Of a DNA stretch of 64,000 nucleotides, positions 51,501 to 61,245 are shown one piece after another (positions within the stretch are counted from its first letter, which is position 1; each line of letters begins with the position of its first letter). The position numbers and the translations under genes are program-made. The stretch comes from PFJX01 sp040751755 (lineage in GTDB: Bacteria; Pseudomonadota; Gammaproteobacteria; Burkholderiales; Thiobacillaceae): contig JBFMHC010000020.1 in the NCBI GenBank assembly GCA_040751755.1, positions 1 to 64,000 of the forward strand. The letters are read 5' to 3'. The notes beneath the pieces were generated by a model. The model was not told where the DNA came from, did not search any database, and worked only from the letters and a program-made list of their open reading frames with translations.

Positions 51501-52994
51501 ATGAAACATGCCCCCTCCGAGCGCCCGCGCCTCGCGCGTCTGGTGCAGCATGCGGCGCCCCTGGACCAACCGGGCGGGCAGTCGCGTCACCTGCTGGTGG
51601 TCCTGCCCGCCGGCACGGACTGGCACGATGCCCCGGGGCACGAGGCCGCCGAGGCGGTGCTGCGGCGCCGCGGCAAGCCGGCCGGGGATCTCGCGAAGCA
51701 GACGCTGCGCCTGGAACTGGCGGACGGCTGCCTGTCGTGCTGGGTGCGCCTGGATGAGGCGAAGGGGGCGTTCGAATGGCATGAGGCCCTGCGCCAGGCG
51801 CTCAAGCCGCTGCTCGACGAGCACCCCAAGGGGATCGAGATCGCCCTGTTCGGCGCGCCGGAGTTCCGCGCGCGCGCCGCGCGCGCCGCCGCCTACGTGG
51901 CCTGGCTGAACGGCGTCGCACTGCCCAACTGGAAGAGCGGCAGGCAGCCGGAGGCCCTGGCGCGCATCGACCTGTATGGCGTCAGTGGCGTCGACCTGAA
52001 GCGCGAGCAGGCCCTGGCCGAGGGCAACACACTGTGTCGCGAGCTCACCATGCAGCCGCCCAACGTGCTCACCCCCGCGAGCTACCGGCAGCGCATCCGC
52101 GAGCTGGCCAAGGCGATGGACTGGGGCATCGAGGAATACGACGTGAAGCGCCTCGGGAAACTCAAGGCCGGCGCCTTCCTCGCCGTGGCGCGCGGCAGCG
52201 GGCACGAGGACGCGGCGATCGTCAGGCTGAGCTACGGTCAGCCGGCGAAGGGTGGGGCGCGAGGCGCGAGGCGCAAGACCATCGCCCTGGTGGGCAAGGG
52301 CATCTGCTTCGACACCGGCGGCCACAACCTCAAGCCGGCGCGCTACATGCACAACATGCACGACGACATGAACGGCTCCGCCGTGGCCCTGGGCATCCTG
52401 CTCGCGGCGACGCGGCTGAAGCTGCCGCTGGACCTGGAGGTGTGGCTGGCGATCGCGCAGAACCACCTCTCACCCGAGGCCTATACGCAGAACGAGGTGG
52501 TGACCGCGCTCAACGGCACCACCATCGAGATCGTCCACACCGACGCGGAGGGGCGCATGGTCATGGCGGACACCCTGGCGCTGGCGGCGCGGCAAAAACC
52601 CGCGGCGATCGTCGACTTCGCCACCCTCACCGGCAGCATGGCCGTGGCCCTGGGCGAGCGCATGAGCGGCGTGATCGGCAACCGCGACGAGCTGACGCCG
52701 CGTGCCCAGGCGGCGGCGCAGGCGAGCGGCGAGCGGGTGGTGGCCTTCCCGATGCCCGAGGACTACGACGAGGCGCTCGACTCGGCGGTGGCGGACGTGA
52801 AGCAATGCACCCTGGACTCCGAGGCCGACCACATCCTCGCCGCGCGCTTCCTCAACCGCTTCGTCGGCGACACCCCCTGGCTGCACATGGACCTCTCCGC
52901 CAGCCGCTGCAAGGGCGGCCTGGGCGCGGCCGCCTCGGACATCACCGGCTTCGGCGTGGCCTGGGGGGTGGAGCTGCTCGCGGCCTGGCGCTGA
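51501..52994 (+). CDS. M17-family leucyl aminopeptidase-like protein
   Basis: 497 residues from ATG 51501 (AGAAAGGA ends 6 nt before; ATG 51495 is too close). The C-terminal catalytic half is clear: VGKGICFDTGGHNLKPARYM, HDDMNGSAVALGI, HTDAEGRMVMADTL and LTGSMAVALG, the two-metal site and catalytic Lys/Arg of leucyl aminopeptidases. The metal-Lys motif reads FDTGGHNLK instead of the common FDSGGxSLK. It releases N-terminal residues from peptides in the cytosol. It is divergent from aceE. Confidence 0.88.
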   Translation: MKHAPSERPRLARLVQHAAPLDQPGGQSRHLLVVLPAGTDWHDAPGHEAAEAVLRRRGKPAGDLAKQTLRLELADGCLSCWVRLDEAKGAFEWHEALRQALKPLLDEHPKGIEIALFGAPEFRARAARAAAYVAWLNGVALPNWKSGRQPEALARIDLYGVSGVDLKREQALAEGNTLCRELTMQPPNVLTPASYRQRIRELAKAMDWGIEEYDVKRLGKLKAGAFLAVARGSGHEDAAIVRLSYGQPAKGGARGARRKTIALVGKGICFDTGGHNLKPARYMHNMHDDMNGSAVALGILLAATRLKLPLDLEVWLAIAQNHLSPEAYTQNEVVTALNGTTIEIVHTDAEGRMVMADTLALAARQKPAAIVDFATLTGSMAVALGERMSGVIGNRDELTPRAQAAAQASGERVVAFPMPEDYDEALDSAVADVKQCTLDSEADHILAARFLNRFVGDTPWLHMDLSASRCKGGLGAAASDITGFGVAWGVELLAAWR

Positions 52995-53065
52995 GCGTGC
53001 CGGGTGTGAGGGCATGGGCAATGCTCATGCCATAATACCGGGCCAACCACCTGCACCCGTTTACC

Positions 53066-54166
53066 ATGTCCGGCAATTCCATCGGCCATCTGTTTACCGT
53101 CACCTCTTTCGGTGAGTCGCACGGGCCAGGCATCGGTTGCATCGTCGACGGCTGCCCCCCGGGCCTGGAGCTGTGCGAGGCGGACATCCAGCTCGACCTC
53201 GACCGGCGCAAGCCCGGCACCTCGCGCCACGTCACGCAGCGGCGCGAGTCGGATACGGTGGAGATCCTCTCCGGCGTGTTCGAGGGCCGCACCACCGGCA
53301 CCCCCATCGCCCTGCTGATCCGCAACGAGGACCAGCGGAGCAAGGATTACGGCAACATCGCCGCGACCTTCCGCCCGGGACACGCCGACTACACCTACAC
53401 GCAGAAGTACGGCTTCCGCGACTATCGCGGCGGTGGCCGCTCCTCGGCGCGCGAGACCGCGGTGCGGGTGGCGGCCGGGGCGATCGCGCGGAAGTGGCTG
53501 CACGAGAAATACGGCACCGTGATCCGCGGTTACCTGGCCCAGCTCGGCCCCATCGCCGTGCCGTTCAAGACCTGGGACAGCGTGCCCGCGAACCCCTTCT
53601 TCGCGCCCGACCCGGAGGCCGTGCAGGCCCTGGAGCAGTACATGGACGAGCTGCGCAAGGAAGGCAATTCCGTGGGCGCACGCATCAACGTGGTCGCCGA
53701 GAACGTGCCGGTCGGCCTGGGCGAGCCGGTGTACGACCGCCTCGACGCCGACCTGGCGCACGCCCTGATGAGCATCAACGCGGTGAAGGGCGTGGAGATC
53801 GGCGCCGGCTTCGCCTGCGTGGCGCAGAAGGGCACCGAGCACCGCGACGAGCTGACCCCCGAGGGCTTCCTCAGCAACCACGCCGGCGGCATCCTCGGCG
53901 GCATCTCCACCGGCCAGGACATCACCGCCTCGATCGCCATCAAGCCCACTTCCAGCATCCGCATCCCCGGCCGATCCATCGACGCGGACGGCCAACCCAT
54001 CGAGGTGGTGACGCATGGCCGCCACGACCCATGTGTGGGCATCCGCGCCACGCCGATCGCCGAGGCGATGCTGGCGATCGTGTTGATGGACCACGCGCTG
54101 CGGCACCGCGCGCAGAACATGGACGTCACCTGCGCCACTCCCGTCATCCCCGGCAGGATCGCCTAA
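53066..54166 (+). CDS. aroC: Chorismate synthase
   Basis: 366 residues. All signatures present: TSFGESHGPGIGCIVDGCPPG, RPGHADYTYTQKYGFRDYRG with GGRSSARETAVRVAAGAIA, and GRHDPCVGIRATPIAEAML. The enzyme uses reduced FMN to turn EPSP into chorismate, the last shared step to aromatic amino acids. No good ribosome-binding site precedes ATG 53066, but the N-terminus SGNSIGHLFTVTSFGES aligns at the expected place. It is followed by the YdcH-like gene 32 bp on. Confidence 0.97.
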   Translation: MSGNSIGHLFTVTSFGESHGPGIGCIVDGCPPGLELCEADIQLDLDRRKPGTSRHVTQRRESDTVEILSGVFEGRTTGTPIALLIRNEDQRSKDYGNIAATFRPGHADYTYTQKYGFRDYRGGGRSSARETAVRVAAGAIARKWLHEKYGTVIRGYLAQLGPIAVPFKTWDSVPANPFFAPDPEAVQALEQYMDELRKEGNSVGARINVVAENVPVGLGEPVYDRLDADLAHALMSINAVKGVEIGAGFACVAQKGTEHRDELTPEGFLSNHAGGILGGISTGQDITASIAIKPTSSIRIPGRSIDADGQPIEVVTHGRHDPCVGIRATPIAEAMLAIVLMDHALRHRAQNMDVTCATPVIPGRIA

Positions 54167-54198
54167 CCCCCTTTTCAGACCCACTCTAGGAGAGCGCC

Positions 54199-54441
54199 AT
54201 GATCGAGAACCACGATCTGTTCCACGAATTCCCCGAGCATCAGGAGACCATCCGCAAGCTGATGCTCAGCAACGACCAGTTCGTCGCCCTGACCAAGGAC
54301 TATGACGACGTCGATCACAAGATCGCCCGCATCGAGCAGCGCGTCGAGCCGGCCACTGACCTGTACTTCGAGGAGCTGAAGTACCTGCGCGTGCGCCTGA
54401 AGGATCGCCTGTACAACATGCTGGTCGCCGCCAGGGCCTGA
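54199..54441 (+). CDS. YdcH-like DUF465 protein
   Basis: 80 residues, all helical and charged: HDLFHEFPEHQETIRKLMLS, VDHKIARIEQRVE, then LKYLRVRLKDRLYNML. This is the DUF465 antiparallel coiled-coil hairpin family, cytosolic and uncharacterised. TAGGAG lies before the ATG. It ends in its own terminator. Confidence 0.88.
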   Translation: MIENHDLFHEFPEHQETIRKLMLSNDQFVALTKDYDDVDHKIARIEQRVEPATDLYFEELKYLRVRLKDRLYNMLVAARA

Positions 54442-54457
54442 TATTTCCATCAGGGAT

Positions 54458-54490
54458 CGGCCCGGCCCGTGCGCCGGGCCGATTTCATTT
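54458..54490 (+). terminator. Rho-independent terminator after the DUF465 gene
   Basis: CGGCCCGGC (54458-54466) pairs with GCCGGGCCG (54473-54481) across a 6-nt loop, followed by ATTTCATTT. Confidence 0.8.
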
Positions 54491-54513
54491 CCGCCCCCGC
54501 CGCGCCCCTCCGC

Positions 54514-55680
54514 ATGCCCGACCTCCGCGACACCCATGGCGAACTGCCGTACTGGCGGCTGTCCGGCTTCTACTTCTTCTATTTCGCCTTCGTCGGCGCC
54601 ATGGCGCCCTACTGGGGCCTGTACCTGCATTCCCTGGAGTTCAACGCCTGGCAGATCGGCGTGCTGATGTCGCTGCTGCAGGTGATGCGCATCTTCGCCC
54701 CCAACGTCTGGGGCCACATCGCCGACCACACGGGAAAACGCGTCGCCATCGTGCAACTGGCGGCGGTGGTCTGCCTGGTCGCCTTCGTCGGCGTGTTCTG
54801 GGCCACCACCTTCTGGTCGCTGTTCCTGGTGATGAGCCTGATCAGTTTCTTCTGGAGCGCCTCGCTGCCGCTGGTCGAGGCCAATACCCTGTCGCACCTG
54901 CGCGAGCGCACCGAACGCTACGGCCGCATCCGCCTCTGGGGCTCGGTTGGCTTCATCCTCGTGGTGGTGGGGCTGGGCGCGGCGCTCGATCACTACCCGG
55001 TGTCCCTGGTGGTGTGGGTGGTGTTCGGCCTGCTGATCGGCATCGTCCTCACCACCCGCGTCATGCCTGAGGCCGTGATCGCGCGCCATGGCCACGAGCA
55101 CACGCCGCTGGGCAGCGTGGTGCGGCGCCCGGAGGTGCTGGCCCTGATCGTCGCCGCCATGCTCATGGCGGCCGCGCATGGGCCGTACTACACCTTCTTC
55201 ACCATCCACCTGGTCGAGCACGGTTACAGCAAGAGCGTCGCCGGCTGGCTGTGGGCCCTGGGGGTGGTGTGCGAGATCGGCGTGTTCCTGGTGATGCCGC
55301 GCGTATTCGCGCGCGTGCGCCCGGAGACCGTGCTGCTGGCGACCCTCCTCGCCGCCGGCGCGCGCTTCGTGCTGATCGGCTGGCTGGTCGACAACCTGCC
55401 GGTGCTGCTGTTCGCCCAGCTCCTGCACGCCCTGACCTTCGGCGCCTACCACGCCTCCGCCATGGCCCTGGTGCACCGCTACTTCGTCGGCCGCCACCAG
55501 GCGCGTGGCCAGGCGCTGTACAACAGCCTCGCCTTCGGCGTCGGCGGTACCTTCGGCAGCCTCTACGCCGGCGGCGCCTGGGACGCCCTCGGCAACGCCG
55601 AGACCTTCACCCTGGCCTCGCTGCTGGCCCTCGCCGCGGCCTTGGTGTTCGCGCTCAAGGGCCGGGCCGCGGCCGCCTGA
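54514..55680 (+). CDS. MFS transporter, phenylpropionate-permease type
   Basis: 388 residues from ATG 54514; longer frames begin inside the terminator. Twelve hydrophobic helices are visible, starting YWRLSGFYFFYFAFVGAMAP. The early motif QIGVLMSLLQVMRIFAPNVWG and the DHTGKRV loop match the HcaT/PPP branch of the major facilitator superfamily. Inner membrane. The substrate is not known; many relatives in organisms without phenylpropionate pathways are simply annotated as MFS. It has no operon partner. Confidence 0.87.
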   Translation: MPDLRDTHGELPYWRLSGFYFFYFAFVGAMAPYWGLYLHSLEFNAWQIGVLMSLLQVMRIFAPNVWGHIADHTGKRVAIVQLAAVVCLVAFVGVFWATTFWSLFLVMSLISFFWSASLPLVEANTLSHLRERTERYGRIRLWGSVGFILVVVGLGAALDHYPVSLVVWVVFGLLIGIVLTTRVMPEAVIARHGHEHTPLGSVVRRPEVLALIVAAMLMAAAHGPYYTFFTIHLVEHGYSKSVAGWLWALGVVCEIGVFLVMPRVFARVRPETVLLATLLAAGARFVLIGWLVDNLPVLLFAQLLHALTFGAYHASAMALVHRYFVGRHQARGQALYNSLAFGVGGTFGSLYAGGAWDALGNAETFTLASLLALAAALVFALKGRAAAA

Positions 55681-55763
55681 CCGGCCTGCCCGTCTGGCCT
55701 CTAGGCCGTTGAAAATGCAATAATTCACACCTTTCCCCTGGCAGAGAAACCGGCCGAGACGCC

Positions 55764-57170
55764 ATGACCGCGAGAACGCTTTACGACAAGTTGTGGGACG
55801 ACCACGTGGTGCACGTCGAGCCGGACGGCACGGCGCTGATCTACATCGACCGCCACCTGGTGCACGAGGTGACCAGCCCGCAGGCCTTCGAGGGCCTGCG
55901 CATGAACGGCCGCAAGCTGTGGCGCATCAGTTCCGTGCTGGCGACGCCCGACCACAACGTGCCGACCACCGACCGCGAGGCCGGCATCGTCGATCCCGTC
56001 TCCCGTACCCAGGTGGAGACCCTGGACGCCAACTGCCACGACTTCGGCCTCAACGAGTTCGGCATGCATGACCGTCGCCAGGGCATCGTCCACGTGATCG
56101 GCCCCGAGCAGGGCTTCACCCAGCCCGGCGTCACCCTGGTGTGCGGCGACTCCCACACCAGCACCCACGGCGCCTTCGCCGCCCTGGCCTTCGGCATCGG
56201 CACCTCCGAGGTGGAGCACGTGATGGCCACGCAGTGCCTGTGGCAAAAGAAGTCCAAGGCGATGCTGGTTCGCGTGGACGGCCAGCTCGCCAGGGGCGTC
56301 ACCGCCAAGGACATCGCCCTCGCCGTCATCGGCAGGATCGGCACTGCGGGCGGCACCGGCTACGCCATCGAGTTCGGCGGCGCGGCGATCCGCGCCCTCA
56401 GCATGGAAGGGCGCATGACCCTGTGCAACATGGCCATCGAGGCGGGCGCGCGCGCCGGCCTGGTGGCGGTGGACGACACCACCGTGGAATACCTGCGCGG
56501 CAAGCCCCAGGCGCCCAAGGGCGAGCAGTGGGACCAGGCCGTGGCCTGGTGGCGTACCCTGGTCTCCGATGAGGGGGCCCGCTTCGACGCCGTGGTGGAG
56601 CTGGATGGCGCGGCGATCCGCCCGCAGGTTACCTGGGGCACCTCGCCCGAGATGGTGGTCGATATCGACGGCCGCGTACCCAACCCCGCGAGCGCGCCCA
56701 ATGCCGTGAAGCAGGGCGACTGGGAGCGTGCCCTGCAGTACATGGGCCTGAGCGCGGACACGCCGATTAAGGAGATCCCCGTCGACAAGGTGTTCATCGG
56801 TTCCTGCACCAATTCGCGCATCGAGGACCTGCGCGAGGCCGCGGCGGTCGCCAAGGGGCGCAAGGTCGCCGCCAACGTCAAACAGGCCCTGGTGGTGCCG
56901 GGTTCCGGCCTGGTGAAGGCGCAGGCCGAGGCGGAGGGGCTGGACAAGGTTTTCGTCGAGGCCGGTTTCGAGTGGCGCGAGCCCGGCTGCTCCATGTGCC
57001 TGGCGATGAACGCCGACCGCCTGGAGCCGGGCGAGCGCTGCGCCTCCACCTCCAACCGCAACTTCGAGGGGCGGCAGGGGCAGGGCGGACGCACCCATCT
57101 GGTCAGCCCCGCCATGGCGGCGGCGGCGGCCGTGTACGGACATTTCATGGATATTCGCGAGGTGATGTGA
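55764..57170 (+). CDS. leuC: 3-isopropylmalate dehydratase large subunit
   Basis: 468 residues. Aconitase-type iron-sulfur protein: the cluster Cys are in IGSCTNSRIEDLREAA and PGCSMCLAMN; other motifs are VCGDSHTSTHGAFAALAFGIG and CASTSNRNFEGRQGQGGRTH. With LeuD it isomerises 2- to 3-isopropylmalate in leucine synthesis. The stop shares one base with the next start (TGATG), so the entericidin gene is translationally coupled. It is the first gene of leuC-ent-leuD-leuB. Confidence 0.97.
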   Translation: MTARTLYDKLWDDHVVHVEPDGTALIYIDRHLVHEVTSPQAFEGLRMNGRKLWRISSVLATPDHNVPTTDREAGIVDPVSRTQVETLDANCHDFGLNEFGMHDRRQGIVHVIGPEQGFTQPGVTLVCGDSHTSTHGAFAALAFGIGTSEVEHVMATQCLWQKKSKAMLVRVDGQLARGVTAKDIALAVIGRIGTAGGTGYAIEFGGAAIRALSMEGRMTLCNMAIEAGARAGLVAVDDTTVEYLRGKPQAPKGEQWDQAVAWWRTLVSDEGARFDAVVELDGAAIRPQVTWGTSPEMVVDIDGRVPNPASAPNAVKQGDWERALQYMGLSADTPIKEIPVDKVFIGSCTNSRIEDLREAAAVAKGRKVAANVKQALVVPGSGLVKAQAEAEGLDKVFVEAGFEWREPGCSMCLAMNADRLEPGERCASTSNRNFEGRQGQGGRTHLVSPAMAAAAAVYGHFMDIREVM

Positions 57171-57343
57171 TGAGCGAAGCGACGATGATTCCCCGCAAGT
57201 GGATCGTGCTGGGCGTGGTCAAGGTGGTGCTCCTGCTGGTGGCGGTGGGCGTGGTGTTCAGCATCTACGGCTGCAACACCGTGCGCGGCATCGGCCAGGA
57301 CATCGAGAAGGCGGGCGACGCCATCCAGAGGTCGACCAAATGA
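57170..57343 (+). CDS. Entericidin-like small lipoprotein
   Basis: 57 residues from ATG 57170, overlapping the leuC stop by one base. A hydrophobic helix (IVLGVVKVVLLLVAVGVVF) ends in a lipobox-like SIYGC, then CNTVRGIGQDIEKAGDAIQR, the entericidin A/B signature. Entericidins are small membrane lipoproteins; EcnA/EcnB act as antidote and toxin in enterobacteria, but a single gene inside a leucine operon is likely to have another, structural role. ATGA overlap with leuD. Confidence 0.88.
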   Translation: MSEATMIPRKWIVLGVVKVVLLLVAVGVVFSIYGCNTVRGIGQDIEKAGDAIQRSTK

Positions 57344-57978
57344 GGCCATTCACCCGGCTTGATGGGCTGGTGGTGCCGCTCGACCGCGCCAACGTCGACA
57401 CCGACGCCATCATCCCCAAGCAGTTCCTCAAGTCGATCAAGCGCAGCGGCTTCGGCCCCAATGCCTTCGACGAGTGGCGCTACCTGGATCGCGGCGAGCC
57501 GGGCAAGCCCAACCACGACCGTCCGCTCAACCCGGACTTCGTGCTGAACAAGCCGCGCTACCAAGGTGCTTCGGTGCTGCTGGCGCGCGAGAACTTCGGT
57601 TGCGGTTCCTCGCGCGAGCACGCGCCCTGGGCCTTGGAGGACTATGGCTTCCGCGCCATCATCGCGCCGTCCTTCGCCGACATCTTCTTCAACAACTGCT
57701 TCAAGAACGGCCTGCTGCCCATCGTCCTGCCGGCCGAGACCGTGGACAGGCTGTTCAGGGAGACCGAGGCGAACGAGGGCTATGCCCTGACCGTGGACCT
57801 GGCAGCGCAGACCGTGACCACGCCGACCGGCGAGGTGATCCGCTTCGACGTGGATGGCGAGCGCAAGCACCGCCTGCTCAACGGCCTGGACGACATCGGC
57901 CTGACCCTGCAGCACACCGACAAGATCAAGGCCTACGAGGCGCGCCGCAAGGAACAGGCGCCCTGGCTGTTCGCCTGA
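57340..57978 (+). CDS. leuD: 3-isopropylmalate dehydratase small subunit
   Basis: 212 residues from ATG 57340, which overlaps the entericidin stop. Swivel-domain motifs: VVPLDRANVDTDAIIPKQFL, LLARENFGCGSSREHAPWAL and FADIFFNNCFKNGLLPI. It pairs with LeuC to make the active dehydratase. It is followed by leuB after 22 bp with an AAAGGA site. Confidence 0.97.
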   Translation: MRPFTRLDGLVVPLDRANVDTDAIIPKQFLKSIKRSGFGPNAFDEWRYLDRGEPGKPNHDRPLNPDFVLNKPRYQGASVLLARENFGCGSSREHAPWALEDYGFRAIIAPSFADIFFNNCFKNGLLPIVLPAETVDRLFRETEANEGYALTVDLAAQTVTTPTGEVIRFDVDGERKHRLLNGLDDIGLTLQHTDKIKAYEARRKEQAPWLFA

Positions 57979-58000
57979 TACGCACCCAGAAAGGAAACGC

Positions 58001-59065
<1,065 letters not shown>

Positions 59066-59091
59066 CGAATTGATTTTCCGAGGTTGATGAA

Positions 59092-60204
59092 ATGAAAAAA
59101 GTAGGTCTGATCGGTTGGCGCGGCATGGTGGGTTCGGTCCTGATGGGCCGGATGCGGGACGAACGGGACTTCGACCACATCGATCCCGTGTTCTTCACCA
59201 CCTCCAACGTGGGCGGCAAGGGACCCGACATCGGCAAGGACGTGCCGCCGCTCAAGGACGCCAACAGCGTCGACGAGCTGAAGGCGATGGACGTCATCAT
59301 CACCTGCCAGGGCGGCGACTACACCAAGGAGGTGTATCCCAAGCTCATGGCGAGCGGCTGGAAGGGCTACTGGATCGACGCCGCCTCCACCCTGCGCATG
59401 AACGACGACGCCATCATCATCCTCGATCCGGTCAACAAGGGCGTGATCCAGGACGGCATCGCCAAGGGGGTGAAGACCTACGTCGGCGGCAACTGCACCG
59501 TATCGCTGATGCTGATGGCCATCGGTGGCCTGTTCGAGCAGGGCCTGGTCGAGTGGATCTCGCCCATGACCTACCAGGCCGCCTCCGGCGCCGGCGCGCG
59601 CAACATGCGCGAGCTGATCCAGCAGATGGGCGCGGTGCATGGTGAAGTTCACCACCTGCTCAACGACCCGGCCTCGGCGATCCTGGAGATCGACCGCAAG
59701 GTGACCGACTTCATCCGTTCCGAGACCTATCCCCTGGAGGCCTGGCCGGTGCCCCTGGCCGCCTCCCTGATCCCGTGGATCGACGTGCAGCTGCCCTCCG
59801 GCCAGTCCAAGGAGGAGTGGAAGGCGCAGGTGGAGTGCAACAAGATCCTCGGCCGCTCCGACGACCAGATCCCCATCGACGGCCTGTGCGTGCGCGTCGG
59901 TGCCATGCGCTGCCACTCCCAGGCGCTCACCATCAAGATGACCAAGGACGTGCCGCTGGACGAGATCCACGGCATCATCGCCAGCCACAACGACTGGGTG
60001 AAGGTGGTGCCCAACGACCGCCAGATCACCATGGAACAGCTCACCCCTGCCGCCGTCACCGGCACCCTGACCGTTCCGGTGGGCCGCATGCGCAAGCTCA
60101 ACATGGGGCCGCAGTACCTGTCCGCCTTCACGGTCGGTGACCAGCTGCTGTGGGGCGCGGCCGAGCCGCTGCGCCGCATGCTGCGCATCCTGCTGGAAGG
60201 CTGA
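59092..60204 (+). CDS. asd: Aspartate-semialdehyde dehydrogenase
   Basis: 370 residues, the gammaproteobacterial/betaproteobacterial class. NADP loop VGLIGWRGMVGSVLMGRM, nucleophile Cys135 in YVGGNCTVSLMLMA, and substrate residues in QAASGAGARNMRELI and VRVGAMRCHSQALTIKM. It makes aspartate semialdehyde for lysine, threonine, methionine and cell-wall diaminopimelate. TTCCGAGG lies before the ATG. A degenerate relative is encoded 6 bp downstream. Confidence 0.97.
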   Translation: MKKVGLIGWRGMVGSVLMGRMRDERDFDHIDPVFFTTSNVGGKGPDIGKDVPPLKDANSVDELKAMDVIITCQGGDYTKEVYPKLMASGWKGYWIDAASTLRMNDDAIIILDPVNKGVIQDGIAKGVKTYVGGNCTVSLMLMAIGGLFEQGLVEWISPMTYQAASGAGARNMRELIQQMGAVHGEVHHLLNDPASAILEIDRKVTDFIRSETYPLEAWPVPLAASLIPWIDVQLPSGQSKEEWKAQVECNKILGRSDDQIPIDGLCVRVGAMRCHSQALTIKMTKDVPLDEIHGIIASHNDWVKVVPNDRQITMEQLTPAAVTGTLTVPVGRMRKLNMGPQYLSAFTVGDQLLWGAAEPLRRMLRILLEG

Positions 60205-60210
60205 TCCCCG

Positions 60211-61134
60211 GTGGCCTCCGGCTTCGATCTGGCGGTACTGGGCGCGGACGACCCCCTGGGCGCCGCATTTCTCAAGGCGCTCGAAGACCGGGAGATCCCC
60301 GTCGGGCGCCTCTACCCGCTGACCCTGGGCGAGGCGGAGGACAGCGTATCCTTCATGGGCGAGGACTGGCCCTGTCAGGACGTCGCCACGTTCGACTTCG
60401 GCCTCGCCCAGGCCGTCGTGGTCGCCAGCCCGCAGGCGGCGGCCGGCCGCGTCGTCGAGCGGGTGCGCGGCGAACGTCCGACCATGCCCGTCCTGGGCCT
60501 CGACGAGGTGCTCCCCGGCCCCGCCGTCGCGGTGGCGCGCCTGCTCAGGGTGCTGCGCGCCGTCGGCGGCGAGGTGCTGGCGGAGGCCTTCGTCAGCCTG
60601 CCCGTGGCACTGGCCGGCAAGGCCGGGGTCGACGAACTGCTCAGCCAGTCGCGTGGCCTCTTCAACATGGAAAGCCCCGATCCCGAGGTCTTCCCCCTGC
60701 AGGTCGCCTTCAACGTCCAGCCGCTGCCGGACGACGCGGCGCAGCGCTACTCTCCGCGCGCGCTCGCCGCCGCCATGCGCGCCCGGCAGTTGCCCGACGT
60801 TCCCGGCTTCAGCGTGAGTTGGGCCCCCCTGTTCTACGGTGCGGCGACCGCCCTGCACGCCCGTCTGGAACATGCCGTTTCGCCCGATGCCTTGCGCCAG
60901 GCCCTGCGGCATCAGGAGGGCGTCCTGCTCATGGAGTCCGACCTTCCCGCCGGCAATCCCACGCCCGCTACAGATTCCGCCGAAAGTGCCGATATCTTCC
61001 TCGGCCAGGTGAGGGTCGAGGGAGACACGGTGCGTCTATGGCTGGTGTACGACCCCCTGCGTCTGGAGGCCGAGCAGATGCTGGCCGTCGTGGAAAATTG
61101 GATTGAAAAGCCGACGAATTCGGTGCTAACGTAA
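60211..61134 (+). CDS. usg: Usg-1-like aspartate-semialdehyde dehydrogenase homologue
   Basis: 307 residues from GTG 60211, 6 bp after asd. The nucleotide-binding start FDLAVLGADDPLGAAFLKAL keeps the fold, but the region where the catalytic Cys should be reads LPGPAVAVARLLRVLRAVGG, with no Cys, so no dehydrogenase activity is expected. The C-terminal part retains QVAFNVQPLPD and FLGQVRVEGDTVRLWLVYDP. Such Usg proteins are common between asd and fimV in this group; their function is not known. Confidence 0.88.
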   Translation: MASGFDLAVLGADDPLGAAFLKALEDREIPVGRLYPLTLGEAEDSVSFMGEDWPCQDVATFDFGLAQAVVVASPQAAAGRVVERVRGERPTMPVLGLDEVLPGPAVAVARLLRVLRAVGGEVLAEAFVSLPVALAGKAGVDELLSQSRGLFNMESPDPEVFPLQVAFNVQPLPDDAAQRYSPRALAAAMRARQLPDVPGFSVSWAPLFYGAATALHARLEHAVSPDALRQALRHQEGVLLMESDLPAGNPTPATDSAESADIFLGQVRVEGDTVRLWLVYDPLRLEAEQMLAVVENWIEKPTNSVLT

Positions 61135-61245
61135 AAAACACTTAAGGTTGCTCGCCTAACCCTATGAGAGATTGGGAAAAAATGGATGTGACCAGGGCGG
61201 CGCGGCGGACCCTCATGACTCAAAATCGAGGATAAAGGCGGAGAG

